Of a DNA stretch of 64,000 nucleotides, positions 17,592 through 24,957 are shown one piece after another. A model generated the notes under the pieces. The model was not told the origin of the DNA. It made no database searches and saw nothing but the letters and a program-made list of their open reading frames with translations. Each line of letters begins with the position of its first letter. The stretch's first letter is position 1. The DNA is from Kangiellaceae bacterium (GTDB taxonomy: Bacteria; Pseudomonadota; Gammaproteobacteria; Enterobacterales; Kangiellaceae): assembly GCA_026196875.1 (NCBI GenBank), contig JAPHTP010000004.1:1-64000 (forward strand), given 5' to 3'. The translations under genes were made by a program, and so were the position numbers.

Positions 17592-18179
17592 GTGACTAAT
17601 ATCCAACCCATTATCCACAACATCATGAGCTCACTCACTGTCTTACCCAAAATAGGCTGTGATGAGTTAACGGCGAATGCCGGTGAGATTAGCTTTCCAG
17701 CTAACCAGTTGCTTATCTCGGCGGGCAAGAAGCCTGAATATCTTTACTTGGTGGTTAATGGCCTGCTTCGAGCTGTTTACGAAACAGAGCAAGGCAACGT
17801 TTGCAGCAAAGAATTCTACTGGGAAAACGATATTATTTTCTCAATGCGCAGTATTATTCGCGATGATCCCCTTCCCTATTCTATTTATTCGGTAGAAGAC
17901 TGCCGACTGATTAAAATACCACTTAGTAGCTATCTGCAATTAATTAAAAAATATTCCGAGTGGAAGGACTACCATATCGCTCAGCTCAACTTTTATTTGC
18001 ACGCCAAAGAAGTAAAAGAGGAAATGCTATTAGTCAATAACAGTCAAGAAAAGGTCGTTAAGGCTTACGAACTCTTTCCCGATTTTGTCAAACGAGTACC
18101 CGCTACCTTACTCGCTTCTTATTTGAATTTGACGCCGGTTAGCCTGAGTCGAATTAAAAAAAGGCTGAATCTAAAATAA
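17592..18179 (+). CDS. Crp/Fnr-superfamily transcriptional regulator
   Basis: 195 residues from GTG 17592. The N-terminal cyclic-nucleotide-binding-like beta barrel (FPANQLLISAGKKPEYLYLVVNG) matches the family but lacks the phosphate-cassette Arg/Ser arrangement of Crp, so cAMP binding is doubtful. No Fnr-type Cys cluster is present. The C-terminal winged helix has RVPATLLASYLNLTPVSLSR. It resembles the short Crp-like regulators common in Bacteroidetes and gammaproteobacteria that act on neighbouring stress or transport genes. The ElaA/EamA genes downstream are candidates. Confidence 0.8.
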   Translation: MTNIQPIIHNIMSSLTVLPKIGCDELTANAGEISFPANQLLISAGKKPEYLYLVVNGLLRAVYETEQGNVCSKEFYWENDIIFSMRSIIRDDPLPYSIYSVEDCRLIKIPLSSYLQLIKKYSEWKDYHIAQLNFYLHAKEVKEEMLLVNNSQEKVVKAYELFPDFVKRVPATLLASYLNLTPVSLSRIKKRLNLK

Positions 18180-18274
18180 ATTTATTTCCTGTTAACAATT
18201 GTTAACGCCTAAACTCAAAGTACTAGTTTAAAGTAACGGCCAATTAAGAGTTTCACTATAAAGAGATGAAATCA

Positions 18275-18760
18275 ATGGCAATTGAATGGCATTTAAAATC
18301 CTTTGATGAATTGAGTAATTCTGAGCTTTACCAGATTCTCAGAATGCGAGTTGACGTTTTTGTTGTGGAGCAAGACTGCCCGTACAGCGATCTCGATGGT
18401 AAAGATAACAAACTAGGTGTACTTCATTTCTTTGGCGTCGATTCCGGCCAAGCCAACGATGAAAACATAGTCGCTTATTTAAGAATCCTACCACCCGATG
18501 TAAGTTATCCTGATATGCCATCAATGGGCAGAGTGGTTACATCTAGCCTAGCTAGAGGAACCGGCGTTGGCCATCAAATGCTCGAAAAAGCTGTTGCGGT
18601 TCTCGATAAAAAATGGCCCGACAAGACTTGCCATATCTCCGCCCAATCTCACCTCCAGGGCTATTACAACCAACAAAACTTTTTCGCCGTGGGAGAAGAA
18701 TATCTGGAGGATGATATCCCACATATTGGTATGGAACGGAAACCTCAAAACAATCATTAG
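18275..18760 (+). CDS. ElaA-type GNAT acetyltransferase
   Basis: 161 residues from ATG 18275, eight bases after AAGAGA; ATG 18266 is an alternative adding MKS. ElaA hallmarks: the LYQILRMRVDVFVVEQDCPY start, DLDGKD, VAYLRI, SMGRVVTSSLARGTGVGHQM (the acetyl-CoA loop R-G-T-G-V-G) and the QSHLQGYYNQQNF segment. Cytoplasmic acetyltransferase of unknown small-molecule or protein substrate. Followed by an EamA transporter gene 24 bases on, probably co-transcribed. Confidence 0.87.
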   Translation: MAIEWHLKSFDELSNSELYQILRMRVDVFVVEQDCPYSDLDGKDNKLGVLHFFGVDSGQANDENIVAYLRILPPDVSYPDMPSMGRVVTSSLARGTGVGHQMLEKAVAVLDKKWPDKTCHISAQSHLQGYYNQQNFFAVGEEYLEDDIPHIGMERKPQNNH

Positions 18761-18784
18761 CCATTATTCCTTTCGATTTTCCTA

Positions 18785-19657
18785 ATGAAAAATACCAGTA
18801 TTATTTTGCTCGCAATCATTAGTTTGGTAGTAGGTAATCTATTTGCCACTTTTGTTGATGTGATTGTTAAATTGCTAGCAGCAGACGTTAGTATTTATCA
18901 GTATATTTTTCTTAGGCAACTAGCAGTATTTTTGATCTTATTTCCTTTCTGGGTTCGCCTGGATAAGAGTGCCCGCCATCCAATTAACGTGAAAGTTCAT
19001 TGTGCAAGGGCTGTATTAACTAATATCGGCGGCCCTGCCGCTGTGATGGCGATCTTATATTTACCACTTGCGACCGCCAATGTAATTTTCTATTCCGCCC
19101 CTTTAATCACCGTTCTGATGGCTAAGCTATTTTTCCAAGAAGTTATCACCAGGCAGAGATTGATTGTCACTTTGCTCGGCTTTACCGGCGTGGTCGTAGC
19201 ATTTCGACCAGAGTTTATCGATCTGGCAGGATTACTCGCGCTTGTTACTGCCTTTGCTGTGGCAGGTTATAATATTTCAGTTAAATGGCTGCCGAGCAGC
19301 CATCCGGCGAATACGCTCTTTTGGAGTAATCTTTTTACTTTGCCACTTACGGGACTAATTGCTGCCTTTTATTGGCAACCGATTACCCCGGATCTAATCA
19401 TTCTCGCGTTAGGAGCCTGTGTTTGTTTGATTGTATATCAAGCAAGCTGTGTTTATGCTTTTCAGAAAGCTGATGCAGGCGCAATTTCAGTGGCAGAATA
19501 TTCAGGATTAATTTTCGCTGCAATTCTGGGCTGGGTAATTTTTGAGGAATCGTTAGATCTTTGGACTATAAGTGGTATCACACTTATCGTACTACCTATT
19601 TTGTGGCAAAGCTGGCACGAGCGTCCGGGTAAATTTGAGAGCAATCTAGCCAATTAG
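18785..19657 (+). CDS. EamA-family (DMT) inner-membrane transporter
   Basis: 290 residues with ten predicted membrane helices in two EamA repeats (first repeat to ~residue 135, second to ~280). Typical features are the internal IFLRQL segment, the PLATANVIFYSAPLITVLMA end of repeat 1 and EYSGLIFAAILGWVIF in repeat 2. These transporters usually export metabolites or amino acids; the substrate is not predictable. It is close downstream of the ElaA-like gene. Confidence 0.85.
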   Translation: MKNTSIILLAIISLVVGNLFATFVDVIVKLLAADVSIYQYIFLRQLAVFLILFPFWVRLDKSARHPINVKVHCARAVLTNIGGPAAVMAILYLPLATANVIFYSAPLITVLMAKLFFQEVITRQRLIVTLLGFTGVVVAFRPEFIDLAGLLALVTAFAVAGYNISVKWLPSSHPANTLFWSNLFTLPLTGLIAAFYWQPITPDLIILALGACVCLIVYQASCVYAFQKADAGAISVAEYSGLIFAAILGWVIFEESLDLWTISGITLIVLPILWQSWHERPGKFESNLAN

Positions 19658-19713
19658 CTGCCATTCTGGTTAAAATGACTTGGATGCTTAACGTCCCCAG
19701 ACTGGTCCGCAAA

Positions 19714-20310
19714 ATGATAATAAAAAAACTGCTCAAAGATATTAAATGGTCAAATCTCGTACTTGAAATTTTTAGTGTGATATTCGCTATTCTATTGGCG
19801 CTATGGGTTAATGAATATCAACAAGAGAAGGAAAATTTAGCAAAGGCACAAAAACATCTAGCCAGAATTCAAGAAGAGGTTAAGCAAAATCTAAAGATCT
19901 TGGAACATCACAATCCACTGAATAAAGAAAAACTCAACGACTTACAAAATCTAACGGCTCGTCTCAGCGGCAAAAAACTACCCAATGGTGCCGATAGATT
20001 GACCGTAGGCTATTCTTTTGCGCCACTAGCCAATACAGAATGGGAAATTGCAAAGCTAAATGGCACCATCGCGCACATAGATGCTGAGCAAATCACTCTA
20101 TTATCGCAAATCTATTTGGCACAGCACTTATACCAAGAGCACTGGATTGAATTCACCAAGCGCTCCTCTTCAGGCAAAGTTACTATAACTAATCCGGAGG
20201 CAACTGACGAATATTTGGGTTCACTGAAATTTTCGGTCATAACCTCAGATCGTTTAATCGACTACTACAATAACTTTCTAACTTCTATTAAAGGTCGAGA
20301 TAAGAAGTAA
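19714..20310 (+). CDS. Membrane-anchored hypothetical protein (DUF6090-like)
   Basis: 198 residues from ATG 19714 (the frame is open to 19675, but the family begins near this Met). One membrane segment (LEIFSVIFAILLALWVNEY) is followed by a Lys/Glu-rich coiled helix (QQEKENLAKAQKHLARIQEE) and a soluble domain with GYSFAPLANTEWEIAKLNGT. The layout resembles DUF6090 proteins, small anchored proteins of unknown function. Its stop codon overlaps the start of the next gene (TAATG), so the two are coupled. Confidence 0.6.
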   Translation: MIIKKLLKDIKWSNLVLEIFSVIFAILLALWVNEYQQEKENLAKAQKHLARIQEEVKQNLKILEHHNPLNKEKLNDLQNLTARLSGKKLPNGADRLTVGYSFAPLANTEWEIAKLNGTIAHIDAEQITLLSQIYLAQHLYQEHWIEFTKRSSSGKVTITNPEATDEYLGSLKFSVITSDRLIDYYNNFLTSIKGRDKK

Positions 20311-20675
20311 TGAAAAATGGATTAATTTTTGCAATTGTTACGTTTCAATTATTGGCTATTTCACCATTTGTGACGGCTGAGCCGACGCTTTACCACACTA
20401 AAGTCAATATCTTTTTCGGCAAACAAATTTTGGCAAGCCCCACCATGCTCCTAGAGCCTGATAAACAATCGAAGGCAAGTATGTCGCTTGTGGGCTACCA
20501 AGAATATCGGCTTGTTCTTACTCTCACTAACCCGCGTAATGAACCTAAGCTTGATATGGAATTTACTTCCGGTGAACACAAAATCAAGCGAGCATTTAAT
20601 GTCACTCTTGGACAAAAGCAACAGATTAAACATAGTCAGTATGAAATTGAGATAACTATAAACGAATTGGAATAG
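20310..20675 (+). CDS. Secreted small hypothetical protein
   Basis: 121 residues with a signal peptide (MKNGLIFAIVTFQLLAISPF, cleavage near VTA-EP). The mature part is a predicted beta-rich domain of ~97 residues (YHTKVNIFFGKQILASPTML, then YRLVLTLTNP and YEIEITINELE). It resembles periplasmic proteins annotated only as hypothetical. The start is coupled to the preceding anchored protein, suggesting a joint envelope function. Not recognised further. Confidence 0.6.
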   Translation: MKNGLIFAIVTFQLLAISPFVTAEPTLYHTKVNIFFGKQILASPTMLLEPDKQSKASMSLVGYQEYRLVLTLTNPRNEPKLDMEFTSGEHKIKRAFNVTLGQKQQIKHSQYEIEITINELE

Positions 20676-20701
20676 GTTGTGGTTGGGTTGCGAATTTGAT
20701 C

Positions 20702-21103
20702 TTAATTAAGCCACTCTAGCCCTTCGTAAGGTGTGTTTTTCAAACTCGCAAGTCGACTGGCTAATGAACCACAACTCAGTTCCAGTTTATGTCCATCTGG
20801 GTCAAGAATATAGATCGACTCTCCCTCACTAGAGTTTGCCTTCCATTGCTCTATCGAATGACCTTCTAGTTCTAGTAGAATAGACTCAATATTTTCTTCC
20901 TTGATCGAAAAGGCTATATGAGTGTAGTCATTTCGACTATCAACCGAATCTAGACTTAAACATAACCAAAGTTCCCCCAAACTTAAATAAGCCCCCGTTT
21001 TCCATTTAACTTCACCTTTAAAGCCCAAAACGTGAGTATAGAAACTGAGTGATTTTTCGATATCCGAAACGGCAAGAGTTATATGGTTTAAGGAACTAAT
21101 CAT
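20702..21103 (-). CDS. FosA-like fosfomycin glutathione transferase
   Basis: 133 residues, the length of FosA (~135-141). It aligns closely with FosA by eye: LNHITLAVSDIEKSLSFY with the metal-binding His7 and Thr9, KTGAYLSLGELWLCLS, the DYTHIAF His, SSEGESIYILDPDGHKLEL with the K+ loop Ser/Glu and the metal-binding Glu, then GSLASRLASL with the substrate-binding Arg. It is a Mn2+-dependent vicinal-oxygen-chelate enzyme that would open the fosfomycin epoxide with glutathione. It is isolated, on the strand opposite its neighbours, with no mobile element nearby. Confidence 0.87.
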   Translation of the reverse strand: MISSLNHITLAVSDIEKSLSFYTHVLGFKGEVKWKTGAYLSLGELWLCLSLDSVDSRNDYTHIAFSIKEENIESILLELEGHSIEQWKANSSEGESIYILDPDGHKLELSCGSLASRLASLKNTPYEGLEWLN

Positions 21104-21272
21104 TGATATTTAATGAGGCCGGATTAACTTGCAATGATAATAGCATGAAGTGTTTATTTGACCCATAAACCAAAGGCATTGGTATAATTTGTAGCAATCA
21201 ATATCGAAATAAAAATCTTCGAGAAACGTCTATCAACCACGGACCTGATCATATTAACTTAGGGAAACATTT

Positions 21273-21755
21273 ATGATTTATCGAATAAAAGAAAAGTTTT
21301 GGGGATTTGGCGATACTTTTATCATTACTGATGATAGAGGAAATGATCGCTGCATTGTAAAAGGTGCTGCCTTTTCCTGGGGTGATAAATTGTCTTTTCA
21401 AGATACCAGGGGCAACGAATTAGCCTATATCAGCCAAAAGCTGATGTCCTTTAAACCTCGCTACAGAATCTATCGCGGCGGAAATCTCTTTGCGGAAGTT
21501 ACTAAAGAATTTAGCTGGTTTTCCAAAAAATTTAAGTTAGATGTTCCAGGACCAAACGATTACTGTATAGACGGCTCTTTCTGGAAACATGACTACACGT
21601 TTAACAGAGACGAAGGGTGTGTCGCCAGGGTCAGCAAAGATTTTTGGGGTTGGACCGACAGCTATGGCGTAGAAATCAACGATGGAGAAGATGATATTTC
21701 CATCCTTTGCGCCTGTATCGTCATTGACCAGATTTTAGAAGACCGTAAAAATTAA
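21273..21755 (+). CDS. LURP-one-related (tubby-like fold) protein
   Basis: 160 residues. The beta-rich pattern with MIYRIKEKFWGFGDTFIITD, GNELAYISQKLMSFKPRYRI, AEVTKEFSWFSKKFKLDVPG, WKHDYTF and CVARVSKDFWGWTDSYGVEI is that of the LURP-one-related family, which folds like the tubby/scramblase barrel. Bacterial members lack a known function; binding to membrane lipids has been suggested for the fold. The ATG follows AGGGAAAC. Single gene. Confidence 0.8.
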   Translation: MIYRIKEKFWGFGDTFIITDDRGNDRCIVKGAAFSWGDKLSFQDTRGNELAYISQKLMSFKPRYRIYRGGNLFAEVTKEFSWFSKKFKLDVPGPNDYCIDGSFWKHDYTFNRDEGCVARVSKDFWGWTDSYGVEINDGEDDISILCACIVIDQILEDRKN

Positions 21756-21811
21756 ACTCCTTTTTCCGGTATTTGTGAGTATCTAGCAAATACACCAGCA
21801 ACTAAAATGCC

Positions 21812-21846
21812 GACCGAGATCTCTTTCAGAGTAAAAGATCTCGGTC
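21812..21846. repeat. Strong hairpin without T tract
   Basis: GACCGAGATCT (21812-21822) and AGATCTCGGTC (21836-21846) are perfectly complementary 11-base arms around a 13-base loop, between the LURP-one-like and blaI-like genes. No T run follows on either strand, so it is not a classic terminator. It may protect the 3' end of the upstream mRNA. Confidence 0.6.
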
Positions 21847-21927
21847 TGCCCTCTGCCGGTCACGGCATATTAGCGATTGATTTCGCTTAAATTTCAATAA
21901 CATCCCCAAATTCAATAAAAAAATACC

Positions 21928-21956
21928 TTTACAATATAAGATTACAAGTGTAATAC
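21928..21956 (+). promoter_or_regulatory. Promoter and first BlaI-type operator
   Basis: TTTACA (21928-21933) and TAATAC (21951-21956) are 17 bp apart. ATTACAAGTGTAAT (21941-21954) is a perfect palindrome with the BlaI/MecI core TACA-N2-TGTA and overlaps the -10, so a bound repressor would block polymerase. It precedes the blaI-like gene, as expected for autoregulation. Confidence 0.75.
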
Positions 21957-21966
21957 TATTCATTGT

Positions 21967-21978
21967 TTACATATGTAA
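21967..21978. promoter_or_regulatory. Second BlaI-type operator
   Basis: TTACATATGTAA is a perfect 12-bp palindrome with core TACA-N2-TGTA, 12 bp after the first operator and 20 bp before the blaI-like start. The two sites mirror the paired operators of bla and mec systems. Confidence 0.75.
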
Positions 21979-21998
21979 TCGATAGAGGCGAAACAATA

Positions 21999-22376
21999 AT
22001 GAAGATTAGTGACTCAGAAAAATACATTATGGACGTACTCTGGCAATCATCGCCGTTAACAGCCAAAGACATTATCGACAAACTAGATAAATCACTCGAC
22101 TGGCAGGACAAGACGGTTAAAACCTTAATTAACCGCCTCCTTAAAAAGGAAATCATCGAATTTAAAAAGCAAGGCAGGGAATACTTGTATTCGCCCAAAA
22201 TGAGCGAGCAAGAATACATCAATCAGGCAAGTGAAAATTTTGTAGAACGTGTTTTTAAAGGCAATGTTAAATCCCTAATTGCAGCGTTTGCCAAACCTGA
22301 AAAACTTTCCCCTGAAGATATCAAAGAGCTTAAAAAACTTGTAAATGATTTAAGCGATAAAAAAGGAAGCAAGTAA
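21999..22376 (+). CDS. BlaI/MecI-family penicillinase repressor
   Basis: 125 residues from ATG 21999; the upstream TTG at 21963 lies inside the operator and is rejected. The N-terminal winged helix shows MKISDSEKYIMDVLWQSSPL, TAKDIIDKL, WQDKTVKTLINRLLKKEIIE and the wing FKKQGREYLYSPKMS, followed by the C-terminal dimerisation helices. It should repress its own operon through the two TACA-N2-TGTA sites upstream. Its stop is two bases before the M56 sensor gene, the usual partner that relieves repression by proteolysis. Confidence 0.92.
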   Translation: MKISDSEKYIMDVLWQSSPLTAKDIIDKLDKSLDWQDKTVKTLINRLLKKEIIEFKKQGREYLYSPKMSEQEYINQASENFVERVFKGNVKSLIAAFAKPEKLSPEDIKELKKLVNDLSDKKGSK

Positions 22377-22378
22377 TT

Positions 22379-23785
22379 ATGGATACATTAGTTGACTTGC
22401 TTTATAGCAAAACCGTAGGAGTCTCATTTCTTATTGTATTGATCTTAGCGGTCAGACCATTTGTGCTGGAAAAAATGAACGCTAAGTTGGCCTACCAGCT
22501 TTGGCTTGTGATCCCTTTATATTTAGCATTGCCAACATTCAACACAGAGCTTCAATCAAGCGCAGCGAGCTGGACTTTTTATCTCGGACAAGACTTGTCT
22601 TTGCCAAAACTACCTCCAATCTCTGCCAATATTTCTCAGAAATCTTTTGAAATATTTATGCTCGTATGGCTGATCGGCTTTATCGCAGCCTTGTCGATCT
22701 ATTGGATTAAATACAGAAGATTATCGAAATCGCTAAAAACATCCAATTTTAGACCAACCCACAATCTGACGAAGGATTATTTGGCTCAAGCTAATAGGCA
22801 GTTTGATTTCGTTGAGTCTGACTTAGTTAACTCACCGGCAATCTTTGGGATGACTCGGGCCAAGGTCATTTTACCCAAGGACTTTTTACGGCAAGATTTT
22901 AGTCAACGACAGATCATTCTCAATCACGAATTATTTCATATTCGACGAAGAGATCATCAGATCAACCAGGTTAGAAATCTGATTAAGTGCTTGTTTTGGT
23001 TTAACCCAATTTTGCTTCTAGCTGACAAATATTTCGAAGCGGACCAAGAATTATCGTGTGACTTAGGTGTTTTACAAACGTCGAAATCAATCAGTCCCAA
23101 ACAATATGCAACCGTGTTACTCAACGAAGCAATTGCAAAAAACCGAACCGCTTTACTGAGCCAATGGAATTACTCACAACTCATCAAAAAGAGGATTAGC
23201 ATGATAGGAAGACAACAGAATAAATTTTGGCACAAGTGGATAGCCTTAGTTTTCGGTATTACCTCACTTTCCTATGCGAGTGTAATTGTAGCGAAGGAAT
23301 TGGTGATGGAAAATAGCGCCTCGCCAGTTAATATAGTTAATCCAAGATATCCGCGAAAAGCAGCCGAGGAAGGAATTGAAGGAAGCGTTACCTTTGAGTT
23401 CGAGCTATCAGAAGAAGGAAAAGCGCAAAACCTCGAAATTGTTCACTCGGAACCAAAGGGAGTTTTCGATGAGGTGGCCAGAGAGTCAATTCTAAACTGG
23501 ACATTCAAAAAGAATGAATTCATAAAAGGTAAAAAGCGCTATACCATGGAATTTAAGCTTGGTGAAGAAGGAAAAGCCTCAATACAAAGCAAATTGAAAG
23601 AAAGGGAATCTGACAAAATCATCGCAGAAATAAAAACCTATGAAAGTAAAAAACTCAGTATGATGGCCGAAATTGAGAAGCGCAAACTTAATGGCGAGCA
23701 CAAAACTGTTGCATCCTTAGAAAAATATGTTGCCGCGCTAGATGAGCTTATTGACACTCTGAAGAAAGAAAGAGAAACGCTTTAA
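22379..23785 (+). CDS. BlaR1/MecR1-type M56 membrane metallopeptidase with TonB-like C-terminal domain
   Basis: 468 residues. Membrane helices lie near the N-terminus and around residues 95-115, with a zinc-peptidase domain ILNHELFHIRRRDHQ (HExxH) and the third ligand in EADQELSCD. After another helix (~290-308) comes a periplasmic TonB-C-like domain: IVNPRYPRKAAEEGIEGSVT, then LNWTFKK. The end is a charged coiled coil. There is no penicillin-binding sensor domain as in staphylococcal BlaR1; M56-TonB proteins of this form are widespread and probably sense another signal. Co-operonic with the BlaI-like repressor, which it would cleave. No beta-lactamase gene lies in this operon. Confidence 0.88.
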   Translation: MDTLVDLLYSKTVGVSFLIVLILAVRPFVLEKMNAKLAYQLWLVIPLYLALPTFNTELQSSAASWTFYLGQDLSLPKLPPISANISQKSFEIFMLVWLIGFIAALSIYWIKYRRLSKSLKTSNFRPTHNLTKDYLAQANRQFDFVESDLVNSPAIFGMTRAKVILPKDFLRQDFSQRQIILNHELFHIRRRDHQINQVRNLIKCLFWFNPILLLADKYFEADQELSCDLGVLQTSKSISPKQYATVLLNEAIAKNRTALLSQWNYSQLIKKRISMIGRQQNKFWHKWIALVFGITSLSYASVIVAKELVMENSASPVNIVNPRYPRKAAEEGIEGSVTFEFELSEEGKAQNLEIVHSEPKGVFDEVARESILNWTFKKNEFIKGKKRYTMEFKLGEEGKASIQSKLKERESDKIIAEIKTYESKKLSMMAEIEKRKLNGEHKTVASLEKYVAALDELIDTLKKERETL

Positions 23786-23811
23786 GTATCTTGTAACATG
23801 GGATAATAGTT

Positions 23812-23838
23812 AAAGAGGTCCGTTAGGACCTCTTTTTT
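23812..23838. terminator. Shared terminator between convergent genes
   Basis: AAAGAGGTCC (23812-23821) and GGACCTCTTT (23826-23835) form a perfect stem with a four-base loop, with Ts to the right and A-rich sequence to the left. It can serve the M56 gene and the peroxiredoxin gene. Confidence 0.88.
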
Positions 23839-24406
23839 AATTCAATTTATTAAGCAAATGCTCAGCAGTAATTCTCTTCTTATAGCCTTGGTAAAAGTAC
23901 TTATCTTTTAACTTTCCATTGGTATCGATCACCATAACTCCAGGGTAAGGAATACCATAATGGCGATGACCAGGTTTGTATTTTTGATTTACCACATCGT
24001 AACTATTCACTGTACGCGAATCGACATCAGCCAAAAGCGTGTAGCTTATTCCAGCTTCATCTTTAAACTGTTTAAGGACTTCCGGCGAGTCGTACGAAAT
24101 TGCCGCAACATGGTAGCCCTGCTGTTTTATTTTCTCAGCCCACTGGTTAATTTCGATTAGATGTTTTTTGCAAAATGGGCACCAGTCAGCTGAACGAAAA
24201 AACACCAGAACTAGTCCTTTTTCTCCATACAGCCCATTTAAATTTACACTATTTTTATCAATGCCGATTGCGGATATTTCAGGCACAGAAGTACCAATTT
24301 CAATTCCTGTTTGCATAGATTCTAGCGATTCAGCTTTTAACAACGTAGAAGCGAGAACAGTCGACAATGCCATAGTAATGGCCAAAATTTTTCTAAAAGT
24401 CAGCAC
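23837..24406 (-). CDS. Periplasmic peroxiredoxin / thioredoxin-fold redox protein
   Basis: 189 residues with a signal peptide (cleavage near LLKA-ES). The AhpC/TSA core has VLVFFRSADWCPFCKKHLIE, where CPFC provides the peroxidatic-like Cys and a second Cys in a CxxC arrangement, then VAAISYDSPEVL, YTLLADVDSRTVNSY and GIPYPGVMVIDTNG. The CxxC is closer to the thiol-disulfide oxidoreductase-like peroxiredoxins than to typical 2-Cys enzymes. It likely reduces peroxides or disulfides in the periplasm. Convergent with the M56 gene. Confidence 0.85.
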   Translation of the reverse strand: MLTFRKILAITMALSTVLASTLLKAESLESMQTGIEIGTSVPEISAIGIDKNSVNLNGLYGEKGLVLVFFRSADWCPFCKKHLIEINQWAEKIKQQGYHVAAISYDSPEVLKQFKDEAGISYTLLADVDSRTVNSYDVVNQKYKPGHRHYGIPYPGVMVIDTNGKLKDKYFYQGYKKRITAEHLLNKLN

Positions 24407-24957
24407 GAATTTCCCCAGTAAATAGTCAGTTAATACATGAAATTTAATTCATTCGCTGCAATAGACTGATATTGCTAGAGGATGTTACAAAAATTATCCT
24501 TTGTATTTTTAGTTAATTGATAGAGATATTACGGGCAAGGTTTATCGAAGCTGGATTCCTTTTCCCTACCCCTTTCACACAGAGAAAACTGGGTTGGCTT
24601 AGAGATAAAAGCTCAGAAGACGCTATCGAATCTATCATTGGTTTAAATTTTTATTTATTTATAAATCAACAACTTAGAATCACCGACTTGCCTCAGTTCA
24701 AAACAACTTGTACAAAATTGCGAAAAATGGTCATTTGTCACTGTTTTGTTCAACTTTTACTGGTTAGATCGGTCAAAGCCAAACGTAATGATTGTATCGG
24801 TAAGCGTTAATCGTTAGAGTGACAAATATGTTAGTAATTCTGCCATGACAAAGGGTGGGATGAGCTATTAAAATAGAATCAGCACCAATATATTCTGCAA
24901 ACTACAAGACCGGGAAAAACCCGGCAACTTAGGGAAAACAAAGAGTCATCTAGGCTA
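24407..24957. other. Intergenic region without a supported gene
   Basis: About 550 bases between the divergent peroxiredoxin and kinase genes. A 97-codon frame on the plus strand (24517-24810) has an unnatural composition, no ribosome site and no recognisable motif. No terminator or clear operator is seen. The promoters of both flanking genes must lie here. Confidence 0.5.

Noticed and set aside
21963..21998. TTG 21963 as the start of the blaI-like gene
   Set aside because: It lies inside the second operator, and the winged-helix family begins at MKISDSEKYIM.
24517..24810. 97-codon plus-strand frame in the gap before the kinase gene
   Set aside because: No ribosome site, no recognisable motif and an unnatural composition; it probably arises by chance in a promoter region.
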